A DNA stretch of 64,000 nucleotides from Pseudogracilibacillus sp. (GCA_026169815.1 JAPFDT010000006.1:1-64000); one strand, 5' to 3'. Positions 41,638 through 50,949 are shown, counted from the stretch's first letter. Numbers and translations: made by a program. Notes: a model not told the origin generated them from the letters alone.

Positions 41638-42145
41638 TTCATAATAGAATAATTTATTTAAAAACACGAATGATAAGTCACCAACTTTTATAATCATACG
41701 TGTATAGCTCATGTAACTAAGTTTACTTGAATGGAAGCCGACTGACTCTTGCGGGAAAAGCATGAGTCCGAAAATCCTCTAGTTCGGGACAAAACATTTT
41801 TTATGCACAAGGTAGTAGAAAGTAAATATTAAGTGTAGGAAATATACGGAGACTCCAGCGGGAGAATAGAGCCTATGTGAGACCCTGCAAGGCGAAGCCT
41901 GAAGCGGCTCACTGCTCGCCCGCGGAAAGCGGAGTATATTTCCGAAACGGTTAGCTAGTCAAGCAACATTCATTGATGAAAATCGTTTTGTCCCATTTTT
42001 TAAAAGTTAGGGATACGCGGCTAAAAAGCAGTCGTCGGCTGTAATGAAGGTAAACGGATTTACCAACAAACGTAAAGTTCATATTTAAGCAACTGAATTT
42101 GAATTATGGAATTGATTCAATTGAAAAGCATGGATAACTTAAAAT
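41638..42145. repeat. Type B dispersed element with an inserted type A element
   Basis: Flanks match the reverse complement of 60070-60380; middle ~210 bp differs. Confidence 0.7.
41786..41994. repeat. Insert bounded by gggacaaaac/gttttgtccc, carrying type A element copy 4 (41838-41944)
   Basis: Inverted terminal sequences and internal ggaaatatacggagactccagcggg...cccgcggaaagcggagtatatttcc. Confidence 0.75.
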
Positions 42146-42182
42146 TATCCATGCTTACATTAGTTTACCATAAAAAACGATG

Positions 42183-42222
42183 AGTTACTTGAAACATGCT
42201 GTCTATGCATGTTTCAAGTAAC
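42183..42222 (-). terminator. Terminator of SDR gene
   Basis: gttacttgaaacatgcatagacagcatgtttcaagtaac. Confidence 0.8.
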
Positions 42223-42224
42223 TT

Positions 42225-42992
42225 TTACGTATAATCATTCACATCATAAATCGTACCATTTACGACATTTGCTTCGTCTGTCATAATATCAATCAGAATA
42301 CTTGCTACCGCTTCTGTTTGTGATAATATTCCTTGTTGTTTATATTGTTTAAACTGCTCAACCATACGAAAGTTAGCTTGATCTGTACTACGAATTTCTG
42401 CTTGCATATTCGTATCCATAATACCAGGATTTAAAGCGATCATTTTATTATCAGTTTGCAATTCGTTTTGTTCATGGGCAACTGTTTTCGTGTACATATT
42501 TATACTTGCTTTCGCACTACAATATGCACTCCAACCAAATAACGGATTAACTGCTGCACCACTTGTTACATTCAATCCAACAAAGGTTACATTTCGCTCC
42601 ATACTTTTTGCTAATAATGTATTCATTAATTGAATAGGCGCAAGCACATTGACTTCATAATGATAAGCAAGTTCTTCTTGTGTTAATGTATGAGCCGGTT
42701 TAATCGGCTGAATGACTGCGGCATTATTCACGACAAATAATTGATCATTTTCCGTCCAATGATTCACCACATCTGACAACTTCTCCAATGTTTTCGTAAC
42801 TTCACTTTTTTCACTTAAATCACATGGATAATGAATGTAATCAACGTTATTTTCCTTTGCTAGATCCTTTAATTTTGATTCATCTGTCCGGGATATACCA
42901 TACACATGAATTCCTGATTCTAACAATAATTGTGCTGTTGCAAATCCTAAACCACTTGATACCCCTGTTACTACAGCATACTTCATCTCCAT
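42225..42992 (-). CDS. Short-chain dehydrogenase, YueD/benzil reductase-like
   Basis: TGVSSGLG, NNAA, YCSAK motifs. Confidence 0.8.
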   Translation of the reverse strand: MEMKYAVVTGVSSGLGFATAQLLLESGIHVYGISRTDESKLKDLAKENNVDYIHYPCDLSEKSEVTKTLEKLSDVVNHWTENDQLFVVNNAAVIQPIKPAHTLTQEELAYHYEVNVLAPIQLMNTLLAKSMERNVTFVGLNVTSGAAVNPLFGWSAYCSAKASINMYTKTVAHEQNELQTDNKMIALNPGIMDTNMQAEIRSTDQANFRMVEQFKQYKQQGILSQTEAVASILIDIMTDEANVVNGTIYDVNDYT

Positions 42993-43009
42993 TTCCCCTT
43001 AGAATAGAT

Positions 43010-44377
43010 TTATTTGCTTACTTCATCGTAATAATAGACGAGCGTTTTCATCCCTTGATCGAAACTATCTAACGGAAAGCTTTCATTTGGTGAATGCAAA
43101 CGATCTTCCGGCGTTCCGAATCCTAATAAAATAATTGGTACACCATAAATAGCATCTAACCACTCAACAACCGGAATCGACCCACCCATCCTAACAAAAA
43201 CAGTTTCCTTTTCAAATGCGCGTTCATAACAAGCTGCCGCTTTTTGAATAAGTGGATGATCTGGTTCGACCATATATGCTTTTGATGATAGCTTTTCTTT
43301 TTTGACTGCAACCTGGACACCTGTTGACGTGACGCGTTCAATATGATCAACGAGTAACTGTTGAATATGTTCTGGGTCTTGCCCTGGTACGAGACGACAT
43401 GTAATTTTTGCTGTTGCTGTTGCAGGAATAATTGTTTTCGTTCCTTCACCTTGATATCCACCGTACATGCCATTAATTTCAAATGTCGGACGCGCCATCG
43501 TATGTTCTTTTGCATCATACCCTTTTTCAGAGACAGTTTCTGTGACACCAGTAGTTTTTGTGTAATCTTCCCCCTTTACCTTGGCAATCAAGGCACGTTC
43601 TTCTTCCGTCATTGGTTCGACATCATCGTAAAATCCTTCTACTGTTATTTCTTCATCGATATTTTTCATTGTACTTAAAATATGAGATAATGCCATAACT
43701 GGATTTCGTACCGCTCCACCATAAAGACCTGAATGTAAGTCTTGTTCTGGACCATCGACTGTTATTTCAATACCTGTAAAACCTTTTAACCCGTATAGAA
43801 TCGTCGGCTGATTTTGTGCGACCATCCCTGAATCTGAAATGACGACGAAATCTGCTGCAAATTTTTCTTTCTTCTCTTGTAGCACATCATATAAGTTTTC
43901 ACTACCAATTTCCTCTTCGCCTTCAATACATACTTTCACATTAATTGGCAGCGCACCTTTTGTTTTCATAAACGCTTCAAAAACAGCTAAATGCATAAAC
44001 ACTTGCCCTTTATCATCACTCGCACCTCTAGCATAAATCCGTCCATTTCTTACTTCAGGTGTAAATGGTTCACTTTCCCATTGTTCAATTGGATCAACTG
44101 GTTGTACGTCGTAATGTCCGTAAAATAAAACTGTCGGTGCATCAGGTCCAGCTTGATTATATTCTGCATATACGATTGGATGATTGTTCGTTGGTAACTG
44201 TTCTGTCTGGTCAAAACCAATTTCCTGTAAATAATCTTCCACAAATTGTGCCGCTTTTTGTAGATCGTCTTTATATGAACTATCTGTACTTACACTTGGT
44301 ATCGTTAAAAAATCATTCAAACGTGCTAATAATGAATCACGATGTGTTTCTATGTAGTCTAATACTTCTTTTGTCAT
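43010..44377 (-). CDS. M20-family dipeptidase
   Basis: FYGHYDVQPVDP, RGASDDKGQ, EGEEEIGS motifs. Confidence 0.9.
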   Translation of the reverse strand: MTKEVLDYIETHRDSLLARLNDFLTIPSVSTDSSYKDDLQKAAQFVEDYLQEIGFDQTEQLPTNNHPIVYAEYNQAGPDAPTVLFYGHYDVQPVDPIEQWESEPFTPEVRNGRIYARGASDDKGQVFMHLAVFEAFMKTKGALPINVKVCIEGEEEIGSENLYDVLQEKKEKFAADFVVISDSGMVAQNQPTILYGLKGFTGIEITVDGPEQDLHSGLYGGAVRNPVMALSHILSTMKNIDEEITVEGFYDDVEPMTEEERALIAKVKGEDYTKTTGVTETVSEKGYDAKEHTMARPTFEINGMYGGYQGEGTKTIIPATATAKITCRLVPGQDPEHIQQLLVDHIERVTSTGVQVAVKKEKLSSKAYMVEPDHPLIQKAAACYERAFEKETVFVRMGGSIPVVEWLDAIYGVPIILLGFGTPEDRLHSPNESFPLDSFDQGMKTLVYYYDEVSK

Positions 44378-44490
44378 CGCTATCTACTCCTTCAACTTCC
44401 TTTATTCTTCTTATCGTACCATATAACATAACTTTTCATAAGAAAAAACGAGCACTCGTAAAGAATGCTCGTTACATTTTTAACAATATT

Positions 44491-45246
44491 TTATCGTTTG
44501 TTCTGTGGGAAAATTCGTTCGATCGTATTACCGATTTGGTCGAAAAATCCACGTACTGGCTTGCCATCGTCCATATCTGTTGCATAGTTATTCGCTAAAT
44601 CAAAGAAGTCTGGACTAGTTGATACGTAAACATTTTCAATTCCATCATCAACATCTTGAACGATATCAGCAATTTTGTTTTTCACATCATCTGTTACGTC
44701 ATGTCCTTCTACGTCACGACGGTTTGCCATATGATTATCTTGTCGACGCATGTTCGAATCGCCTTCATTTACTGTACGATCACGCACATTACGATCGTTT
44801 ACGTTTCGAACATTCATTCCTGCAGAACTGTTATTACGATCATTTTTTGATAAGTGATCATTTGGTGTCGTGTTGTCTTCATCTAACTGTGCTGCGACAT
44901 ATGCATTATTTTTTGTCGTTAAAACATATGCACGATCGATTTCAGCAATTTCATCAACTATTCGATCAGCAGCTTCTTTCGACATGTCATACCCATCTTG
45001 ACGGTTGTTAGAAGAGCGGTTATTACTATGACGGTTTCGATCAGTTACTTTGTCGGTTATATTCGTGTTATCACGTGTTTTTCGTGTGATGTTTCGATCA
45101 TTTTGTGTCGTTCGACCATCTTCACTATAACGTGTCTTGTCTATATTGTCGTTTACCCCTCTACTTTCATCCGTGTTCTTGTTACTTTGACACCCAAATA
45201 ATAAAAATATTGCTGCAAACAAAATGGCCAATTGCTTCAATTTCAT
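44491..45246 (-). CDS. YhcN/YlaJ-family sporulation lipoprotein
   Basis: LLFGC lipobox; Asn/Arg/Asp-rich linker; C-terminal VYVSTSPDFFDLANNYATDMDDGKPVRGFFDQI. Confidence 0.8.
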   Translation of the reverse strand: MKLKQLAILFAAIFLLFGCQSNKNTDESRGVNDNIDKTRYSEDGRTTQNDRNITRKTRDNTNITDKVTDRNRHSNNRSSNNRQDGYDMSKEAADRIVDEIAEIDRAYVLTTKNNAYVAAQLDEDNTTPNDHLSKNDRNNSSAGMNVRNVNDRNVRDRTVNEGDSNMRRQDNHMANRRDVEGHDVTDDVKNKIADIVQDVDDGIENVYVSTSPDFFDLANNYATDMDDGKPVRGFFDQIGNTIERIFPQNKR

Positions 45247-45411
45247 ATTTTTTATCCTCCTTACTGGTTTTGATGTTATTATGTTACTGTAAAAAGGATT
45301 TATGCTTGAAACCTTATATTGGCAAATTGTCCACTTTTCACTTAACAAGTTGTTGAACTTTTAGGATACAATAAAGTTATGAACAATTAAGTAGAAAGGA
45401 GTTCATCGTTT

Positions 45412-45636
45412 ATGTTGGAATATGAATATGCGCTAAATTATGTACTTTGGGGTCGTTGGGACGACTTATTTACGATTATGCTCCGCACGAAAGACAATTT
45501 ATTGGAAAAGAAAATCGAACACTTTTTGCATGCTTATTATTATCCGAGCCAACAAATCAACGTGGAACAATCGCATGATGAACTACTTCATTATTTAGAA
45601 CACGCAATGGCGTCATATCATGTAAATATATATTAA
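45412..45636 (+). CDS. YhdB-like small protein (74 aa)
   Basis: ALNYVLWGRWDDLFTIMLRTKDNLLEKKIEHFLHAYYY; SD gaaaggag. Confidence 0.65.
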   Translation: MLEYEYALNYVLWGRWDDLFTIMLRTKDNLLEKKIEHFLHAYYYPSQQINVEQSHDELLHYLEHAMASYHVNIY

Positions 45637-45637
45637 A

Positions 45638-45760
45638 AAGGCTAGGACAAAACTGTCTTACTACACATATTAAGCTGAATTAAATATTCGCTCCAGAAAT
45701 ATCCCTCGCTTTTTAGTAACGCACCTTTTTAAGTGTAAAATATGTTTTGTCCTAGCCCTT
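45638..45760. repeat. Long-arm inverted repeat between convergent genes
   Basis: ggctaggacaaaac ... gttttgtcctagcc, ~90 bp apart. Confidence 0.85.
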
Positions 45761-46467
45761 TATTTGTAAGATGTTTTTAATGCTGTTTCGTAAGGATATA
45801 ATACTGTCTTTTTAAATGGAGAGTAAAACGCTTCTGCTTTTACTGAGCCAAGTTGAAATGGTAATAACTTGTTTGCATCAATGTCTACATCAACATCGTA
45901 CAAATTCCACGCATCATGTTTAATTGGAATTTTTATTAATTTTGAACTTTTCTTATTCCAAATACAATATCGCTCTGCTAAATATGTTCCTAACTCTGAC
46001 TCACTTGGCGCCTTGATTTGTGGTATGTAATTCGCTGAAAACAATGAGGTATCTCCATCTTTTGCTGTAACGTGCACTGTATCATCATCTCGTTCTTCCA
46101 TCTTAGTTTGTGCATATTGAAAAGGTAAATCGAAAAATGACTTCGCACCTAATGCAGCCGTTAAATGAGCAACATGAATGGAAAAGAAATACACACCTTT
46201 TTCCTTTGAACCAGGATAGGTTACATATGTCCGTACATTTATTTGTGTAACAGGATCAAGTGACGTCCATTTTGGACTCAGGCGCAACTTACTATCTTCA
46301 GTATGAAATGCAACAATACTAATCCAACCACTACCATTAAATGTATCGATTTCTAATTCATCTGGCACATACGGCTTTAATGCTTCTGGTGTAATCGGCC
46401 AATGTAAAAATAAAACATGAATCCAAGATTGTTCAGCAAACCAAGGAAATTTACGTTTCGTTCTCAT
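45760..46467 (-). CDS. YqjF/DUF2071-family protein
   Basis: WPITPEALKPYVPDELEIDTFNGSGWISIVAF; start MRTKRKFPWF after ggaggaatt SD. Confidence 0.85.
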   Translation of the reverse strand: MRTKRKFPWFAEQSWIHVLFLHWPITPEALKPYVPDELEIDTFNGSGWISIVAFHTEDSKLRLSPKWTSLDPVTQINVRTYVTYPGSKEKGVYFFSIHVAHLTAALGAKSFFDLPFQYAQTKMEERDDDTVHVTAKDGDTSLFSANYIPQIKAPSESELGTYLAERYCIWNKKSSKLIKIPIKHDAWNLYDVDVDIDANKLLPFQLGSVKAEAFYSPFKKTVLYPYETALKTSYK

Positions 46468-47308
46468 CTTTAATTCCTCCATTGAAAGAATATCGTTCAT
46501 GAAAATAATCGATTGGAATAAAGAGACCAACCCGCCCCGCTTCATCTGTATCAAGTGTCGCAAACACTACACCAATAACCATTCCTGCTTCATCGATAAC
46601 AGGACTTCCACTATTACCACGATAAACAGGAGCATCCATCATAACAACAGGATCTTCTTTACTTTTTACAATAGCATAATCTTTCACATAACCTTCATTA
46701 GCAATTCCAGTAAATCGTAAAGGATTCCCAATAAAATAAATCGGCTCTTCTTCCGTTAAGGTAAACTCGTCTGCTAATGTTAAATGAGGCAAATCTTCAC
46801 CATCTACTTCAACAACAGCTAAATCAACTTCTGGATATGTTTCTTTCACTCTTCCATTAAATAAACCATCCTCTTTAAAAGCAACTGTTACATTATTATT
46901 ACCTTCGACGACATGATAATTCGTTAAAATGTTCCCATCAGACGTAAAAGAAAATCCAGTTCCGCGACTATCTTCTGTTTCAATGACAACGACAGATTGT
47001 TTATACTCTTTAATATCTTCTTGTGCTGATAATTTCGCAGATGTTTTTAAAAAATCAATCGCTGGAATCGAAATCGTTTGTGGTAATAATGCAATAATAT
47101 TCATCAACATCGCTACAGCAATTACCCAAAAAATCCACTTCGGATAAGGTGGTTTCGGATTTTTTAATCGTGCTTTACGTTCACGTGCTTTTTCTAGCGC
47201 ATCGATTCGAGCAGCTTCTACTAACTCGAGTAATTCTTCATCATCAAATTCTTCATATAAATCTTCATCAATTATATCGTGATGAGGAGTTTCTTCGTTT
47301 TTATCCAT
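46451..47308 (-). CDS. Membrane-anchored HtrA/trypsin-like serine protease lacking PDZ
   Basis: Catalytic NYHVV, DLAVVE, GNSGSPV; one N-terminal TM; ends without a PDZ domain. Confidence 0.85.
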   Translation of the reverse strand: MDKNEETPHHDIIDEDLYEEFDDEELLELVEAARIDALEKARERKARLKNPKPPYPKWIFWVIAVAMLMNIIALLPQTISIPAIDFLKTSAKLSAQEDIKEYKQSVVVIETEDSRGTGFSFTSDGNILTNYHVVEGNNNVTVAFKEDGLFNGRVKETYPEVDLAVVEVDGEDLPHLTLADEFTLTEEEPIYFIGNPLRFTGIANEGYVKDYAIVKSKEDPVVMMDAPVYRGNSGSPVIDEAGMVIGVVFATLDTDEAGRVGLFIPIDYFHERYSFNGGIKDENET

Positions 47309-47508
47309 CAATATCACCTTTTCAACCAGCAAATATAGTTGATTAGCATGCTTTCTATTTTACCACTAACTATGAGAAAAAGCTTATCGCTTTTTATGAA
47401 CTACATGATCTTTTACAAATTGTAAGTTGTTTTAGTCTGGTTGATAATTTTAATTATGTTATAATTATTTATATTATGTAAAATTCAAAGTAAAGAGGGG
47501 ATTCATCT

Positions 47509-48084
47509 ATGCGTCGTATTGATGAAATGTTAGCATATAACGAACAATTCGTAGCCGATAAAAATTACGAACAATTTTTAACAAACTCCATCCCTAATAA
47601 AAAGATGGTTATTTTCACTTGTATGGAGTCACGTTTAGTAGAGCTTTTACCAAAAGCATTAAACATTCAGAACGGTGATGCTAAAATGGTTAAAAACGCT
47701 GGAGCAATCATTCGTAAATCTTTTGATAGTATTATTAAAAGTATTTTAGTCGCTATTTATAAATTAGAAGCAGAAGAAGTTGCTGTTATTGGACATCACG
47801 ATTGTGGTATGTCGAGCGTAAATACACATGAATTGATGGATCAAATGAAAGCTGAAGGGATTAAAGATGAAACGTTTAAAGCACTAGAATACTCTGGTAT
47901 TGACTTCCATCATGAATTTCATGGCTTTCAAACAGTAGAAGAATCAATTGCACAAAGTGTAGAGATCATTCGTGAACATCCACTTCTACCTGCTCATGTT
48001 CTTGTACACGGACTCGTTATTAGTCCTGACACAGGTAAAGTTGATATCGTTTCTATAGATGAACGAGAAGTAGAAAAGAAATAA
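47509..48084 (+). CDS. Beta-class carbonic anhydrase
   Basis: CMESRL, GHHDCGM motifs. Confidence 0.9.
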   Translation: MRRIDEMLAYNEQFVADKNYEQFLTNSIPNKKMVIFTCMESRLVELLPKALNIQNGDAKMVKNAGAIIRKSFDSIIKSILVAIYKLEAEEVAVIGHHDCGMSSVNTHELMDQMKAEGIKDETFKALEYSGIDFHHEFHGFQTVEESIAQSVEIIREHPLLPAHVLVHGLVISPDTGKVDIVSIDEREVEKK

Positions 48085-48092
48085 TATGATCT

Positions 48093-48132
48093 AAAAAGAT
48101 ACTAAATCCATTACGGGTTAGTATCTTTTTTT
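48093..48132. terminator. Terminator between convergent genes
   Basis: aaaaagatactaaatccattacgggttagtatctttttt. Confidence 0.85.
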
Positions 48133-48143
48133 ATCATGTATGT

Positions 48144-48938
48144 TTATGGCTTTCTAAAAGTTAAGCAGTACATTAATCCTTTGCAAATCTCTTTATATGT
48201 AACGTCTTGCATATTGTTTGGAACATATTCTAATGGGGCATTGGTCTGTTCTTCTATCTCTTCCTCTTCTTCTACCTCATAATAATCCTTCGTAATAGGT
48301 GTTTTTCGGTAAGTTGTCTCAACTAATTTTTTTGTTTCATCTACGATTACAATTTTTGTGCCGCTTTTGGCAACGCGGACCATTTCCATTATTGCCGCTC
48401 GTTTGTCGTTAAAAAAATTAATCCCACCAACGTGAAACACAATATCGAAACATTCATCTTTAAAAGGTAATACTTCTGCATTACCTTGAAAATAGTATGC
48501 TTTCCTTTTCCACCTTTTTGTATTTTTTACCGCTTGTTTTAACATTGCATAAGATAAATCAACCCCATATAAAGTGATATTTTCAGGTAAATATTTAAAA
48601 TTATCCCCTGCACCTACAGAGGTTTCTAATATTTTATCATGTGCTTTTATTTCTAGCTCAGATAGAAAATTGTTACGATATCTTTGTTCGCCGCCAAATT
48701 TAAAAAGAAAATAAAGGGAGTTAGAAATCCGATATAATGGAGCAATCTTGTTGTATAACTCTAGATACTTAAGATTATTACCTGTCATCTCATTTTCATC
48801 AATTAATTGCATCACTCCATCTGAATAGATTAAAAAGTCAGCAGGATTGCCCTTCATTATTTGTTTGATTTGTCTATGTATGTAATTTTCTGAATCTAGG
48901 TGTTCATTTAACAATGTGTAAGTCACCTCCTTTTTCAC
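48144..48938 (-). CDS. Class I SAM-dependent methyltransferase
   Basis: ILETSVGAGDNFKYLP, GVDLSYAML, VLPFKDECFDIVFHVGG. Confidence 0.82.
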   Translation of the reverse strand: MKKEVTYTLLNEHLDSENYIHRQIKQIMKGNPADFLIYSDGVMQLIDENEMTGNNLKYLELYNKIAPLYRISNSLYFLFKFGGEQRYRNNFLSELEIKAHDKILETSVGAGDNFKYLPENITLYGVDLSYAMLKQAVKNTKRWKRKAYYFQGNAEVLPFKDECFDIVFHVGGINFFNDKRAAIMEMVRVAKSGTKIVIVDETKKLVETTYRKTPITKDYYEVEEEEEIEEQTNAPLEYVPNNMQDVTYKEICKGLMYCLTFRKP

Positions 48939-48945
48939 TTACCTT

Positions 48946-49329
48946 TTATTGAGGTTCTAATTGTAATAAGTAATTTTCAATATCGTCTGGAAGCTCTTCA
49001 AGGTCAAAAACCTCTACTCTCTTTGTTCCTGGCGTAGTACTTAATAGATAAGTTTTTTCATCGTATTCTAGCAAAGTTAATTGTCTGATCCTGTTTGGTG
49101 CTTTCTCAACATCTGAAATAAATTCATAATCTGCTTGATCAAAATTACTTTCATAGCCATCAACCATTAACTTTTTCACCTCATCATAGTTATCAGAAAA
49201 GGCGATTTCCTTATGTAATTCAATTGAGTTTTTTGGTTTGTTCAAGCTTTGATACAATACTGTTCCACCTACTATAATGAAGATAGCGCATATATAAAGA
49301 ATTGTTTTAACTAAACGTTTTTGTATAAT
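48946..49329 (-). CDS. Small signal-anchored protein with probable AUU start
   Basis: Frame extends upstream of the listed TTG start as (I)IQKRLVKTILYICAIFIIVGGTVLYQS..., with aagaggtga SD 6 nt before ATT and an in-frame TGA just upstream. Confidence 0.6.
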   Translation of the reverse strand: MIQKRLVKTILYICAIFIIVGGTVLYQSLNKPKNSIELHKEIAFSDNYDEVKKLMVDGYESNFDQADYEFISDVEKAPNRIRQLTLLEYDEKTYLLSTTPGTKRVEVFDLEELPDDIENYLLQLEPQ

Positions 49330-49400
49330 AAATCACCTCTTAAAATATCCTTAATATTATATTACCATAAGATACTAGTTGTTTTTCCTCTGATCATGAC

Positions 49401-49454
49401 AAAAACACATCAAAGTTTCAGGCTAATTGTTAGTGCTGAAACGTTGATGTGTTT
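49401..49454 (-). terminator. murG-paralogue terminator
   Basis: aaacacatcaacgtttcagcactaacaattagcctgaaactttgatgtgttttt on minus strand. Confidence 0.85.
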
Positions 49455-49472
49455 AACTTGTTGCTAACCTAT

Positions 49473-50549
49473 TTATTTTGCCATTGATTTAATTAAATGA
49501 ATGACTTCATCACGAGCAACTTGCATATCTTCTTTTTTCATATTTTCACGAAGCGCACTTTCATCACTAACAAGTCGCTCAATTGCACGTTCAAAAGCAT
49601 CTTCGGTAATATCTTCTTCCATTAACATATGTGCATAACCATTTTTGACAAATGATTTAGCATTATCAATCTGGTCACCACGACTTGCTGATAATGGCAA
49701 CGGAATTAGCAACATTGGAATATTTAACGCTAAAAATTCATAAATCGCATTTGCTCCTGCACGTGAAACGACATAGTCTGCAATCGATAAAACATCTTTT
49801 AATTGTTCGTTAACATATTCAAATTGAACATAGCCAGCCTCGTCAATCGACTTATCTACATTTCCTGCACCACAAATATGAATGATTTGATACTTAGTTA
49901 ATAATTTAGGTAAATTCGTCCGCACAACTTTATTCACATTAGCTGAACCACTACTACCACCCATAATTAAAATAATTGGCTTTTTCTTGTTCAAGTTTGT
50001 CAGTTCATAAGCTACCGCCTCATCACCTTGAAATAATTCTTCTCTAATCACTGCACCAACATGAACGGCTTTTTGTTGTGGTAAATAATTTTGTGTTTCT
50101 GGAAAAGTTGTCACAATTTTTTCGGCAAATTTTGTTGCTAATTTATTTGCTAACCCTGGTGTCATATCAGATTCATGGATAATAGTTGGAACACGTCGCA
50201 TCCGTCCAGCTACGACTACTGGTACTGAAACAAAACCACCTTTTGAAAAGATAATGTCTGGCTTCACTTTTCCAATAATTCTCCACGCATCTGTAATTCC
50301 TTTTAATACTTTAAATGGATCTTTCATATTTTCTATCGACATATAACGGCGCAACTTCCCAGTAGATATCGCATGATATGTTACGTGTGGAAGTTCTTCA
50401 ATAAGTTCTCGTTCAATTCCATCTTTTGAGCCGATATAATGAATTTCCCAACCTGCTTTTTCAAAGTGTGGAATGAGAGCTAAATTAACGATAACATGCC
50501 CCGCAGTACCTCCACCTGTAAATACTATTCTTTTCTCTTTCATCGCCAT
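49473..50549 (-). CDS. murG: UDP-N-acetylglucosamine:LPS/lipid I GlcNAc transferase, MurG family
   Basis: FTGGGTAGHVIVNLALIP, GGSSGSANVN; outside a dcw cluster. Confidence 0.88.
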   Translation of the reverse strand: MAMKEKRIVFTGGGTAGHVIVNLALIPHFEKAGWEIHYIGSKDGIERELIEELPHVTYHAISTGKLRRYMSIENMKDPFKVLKGITDAWRIIGKVKPDIIFSKGGFVSVPVVVAGRMRRVPTIIHESDMTPGLANKLATKFAEKIVTTFPETQNYLPQQKAVHVGAVIREELFQGDEAVAYELTNLNKKKPIILIMGGSSGSANVNKVVRTNLPKLLTKYQIIHICGAGNVDKSIDEAGYVQFEYVNEQLKDVLSIADYVVSRAGANAIYEFLALNIPMLLIPLPLSASRGDQIDNAKSFVKNGYAHMLMEEDITEDAFERAIERLVSDESALRENMKKEDMQVARDEVIHLIKSMAK

Positions 50550-50682
50550 ACTACCTTCCTATCTTCGCCACTTCGGCAATCATTCCTATTATATAATACT
50601 ATGCTGAAAAATTATAATAAACGAGTGGAAAAAATATTTAATTCTAAGATTTATTGTTAGATGGGTTGAAAATGTTCGGTGT

Positions 50683-50881
50683 GGAGCGCTTTTAGACCAA
50701 GTTGGCGCGAATTCTCCTCACCCCGCGCGATTTCAGACTGAGTTGGCGCGAATCCCCCTGCCCCCGCGCGATTCCAGACTGAGTTGGCGCGAATTCTCCT
50801 CACCCCGCGCGGTTTCAGACCGAGTTGGCGCGAATTCCCCTGGCGCCGCGCGATTTCAGACTGAATTGGCGCGAATTCCCC
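50683..50881. repeat. 41-bp GC-rich tandem repeat array (4 full units plus partials)
   Basis: gcgcgaattc starts at 50705, 50746, 50787, 50828, 50869: exact 41-bp spacing. Confidence 0.95.
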
Positions 50882-50949
50882 AATCATAAAGCGAAGCAAT
50901 ATCCTTATATAGCTATTCAAGCACTTCCTACTCTTTCTCCTTTCAAAAA

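Noticed and set aside
43156-43548. 130-aa ORF on minus strand
   Set aside because: Alternate frame within the M20 dipeptidase gene.
50683-50881. Possible CRISPR array
   Set aside because: The whole 41-bp unit is repeated, including the would-be spacer; no cas genes.
50657-50920. 87-aa ORF on minus strand
   Set aside because: Lies entirely over the 41-bp tandem repeat; protein is the repeat translated and has no SD support.
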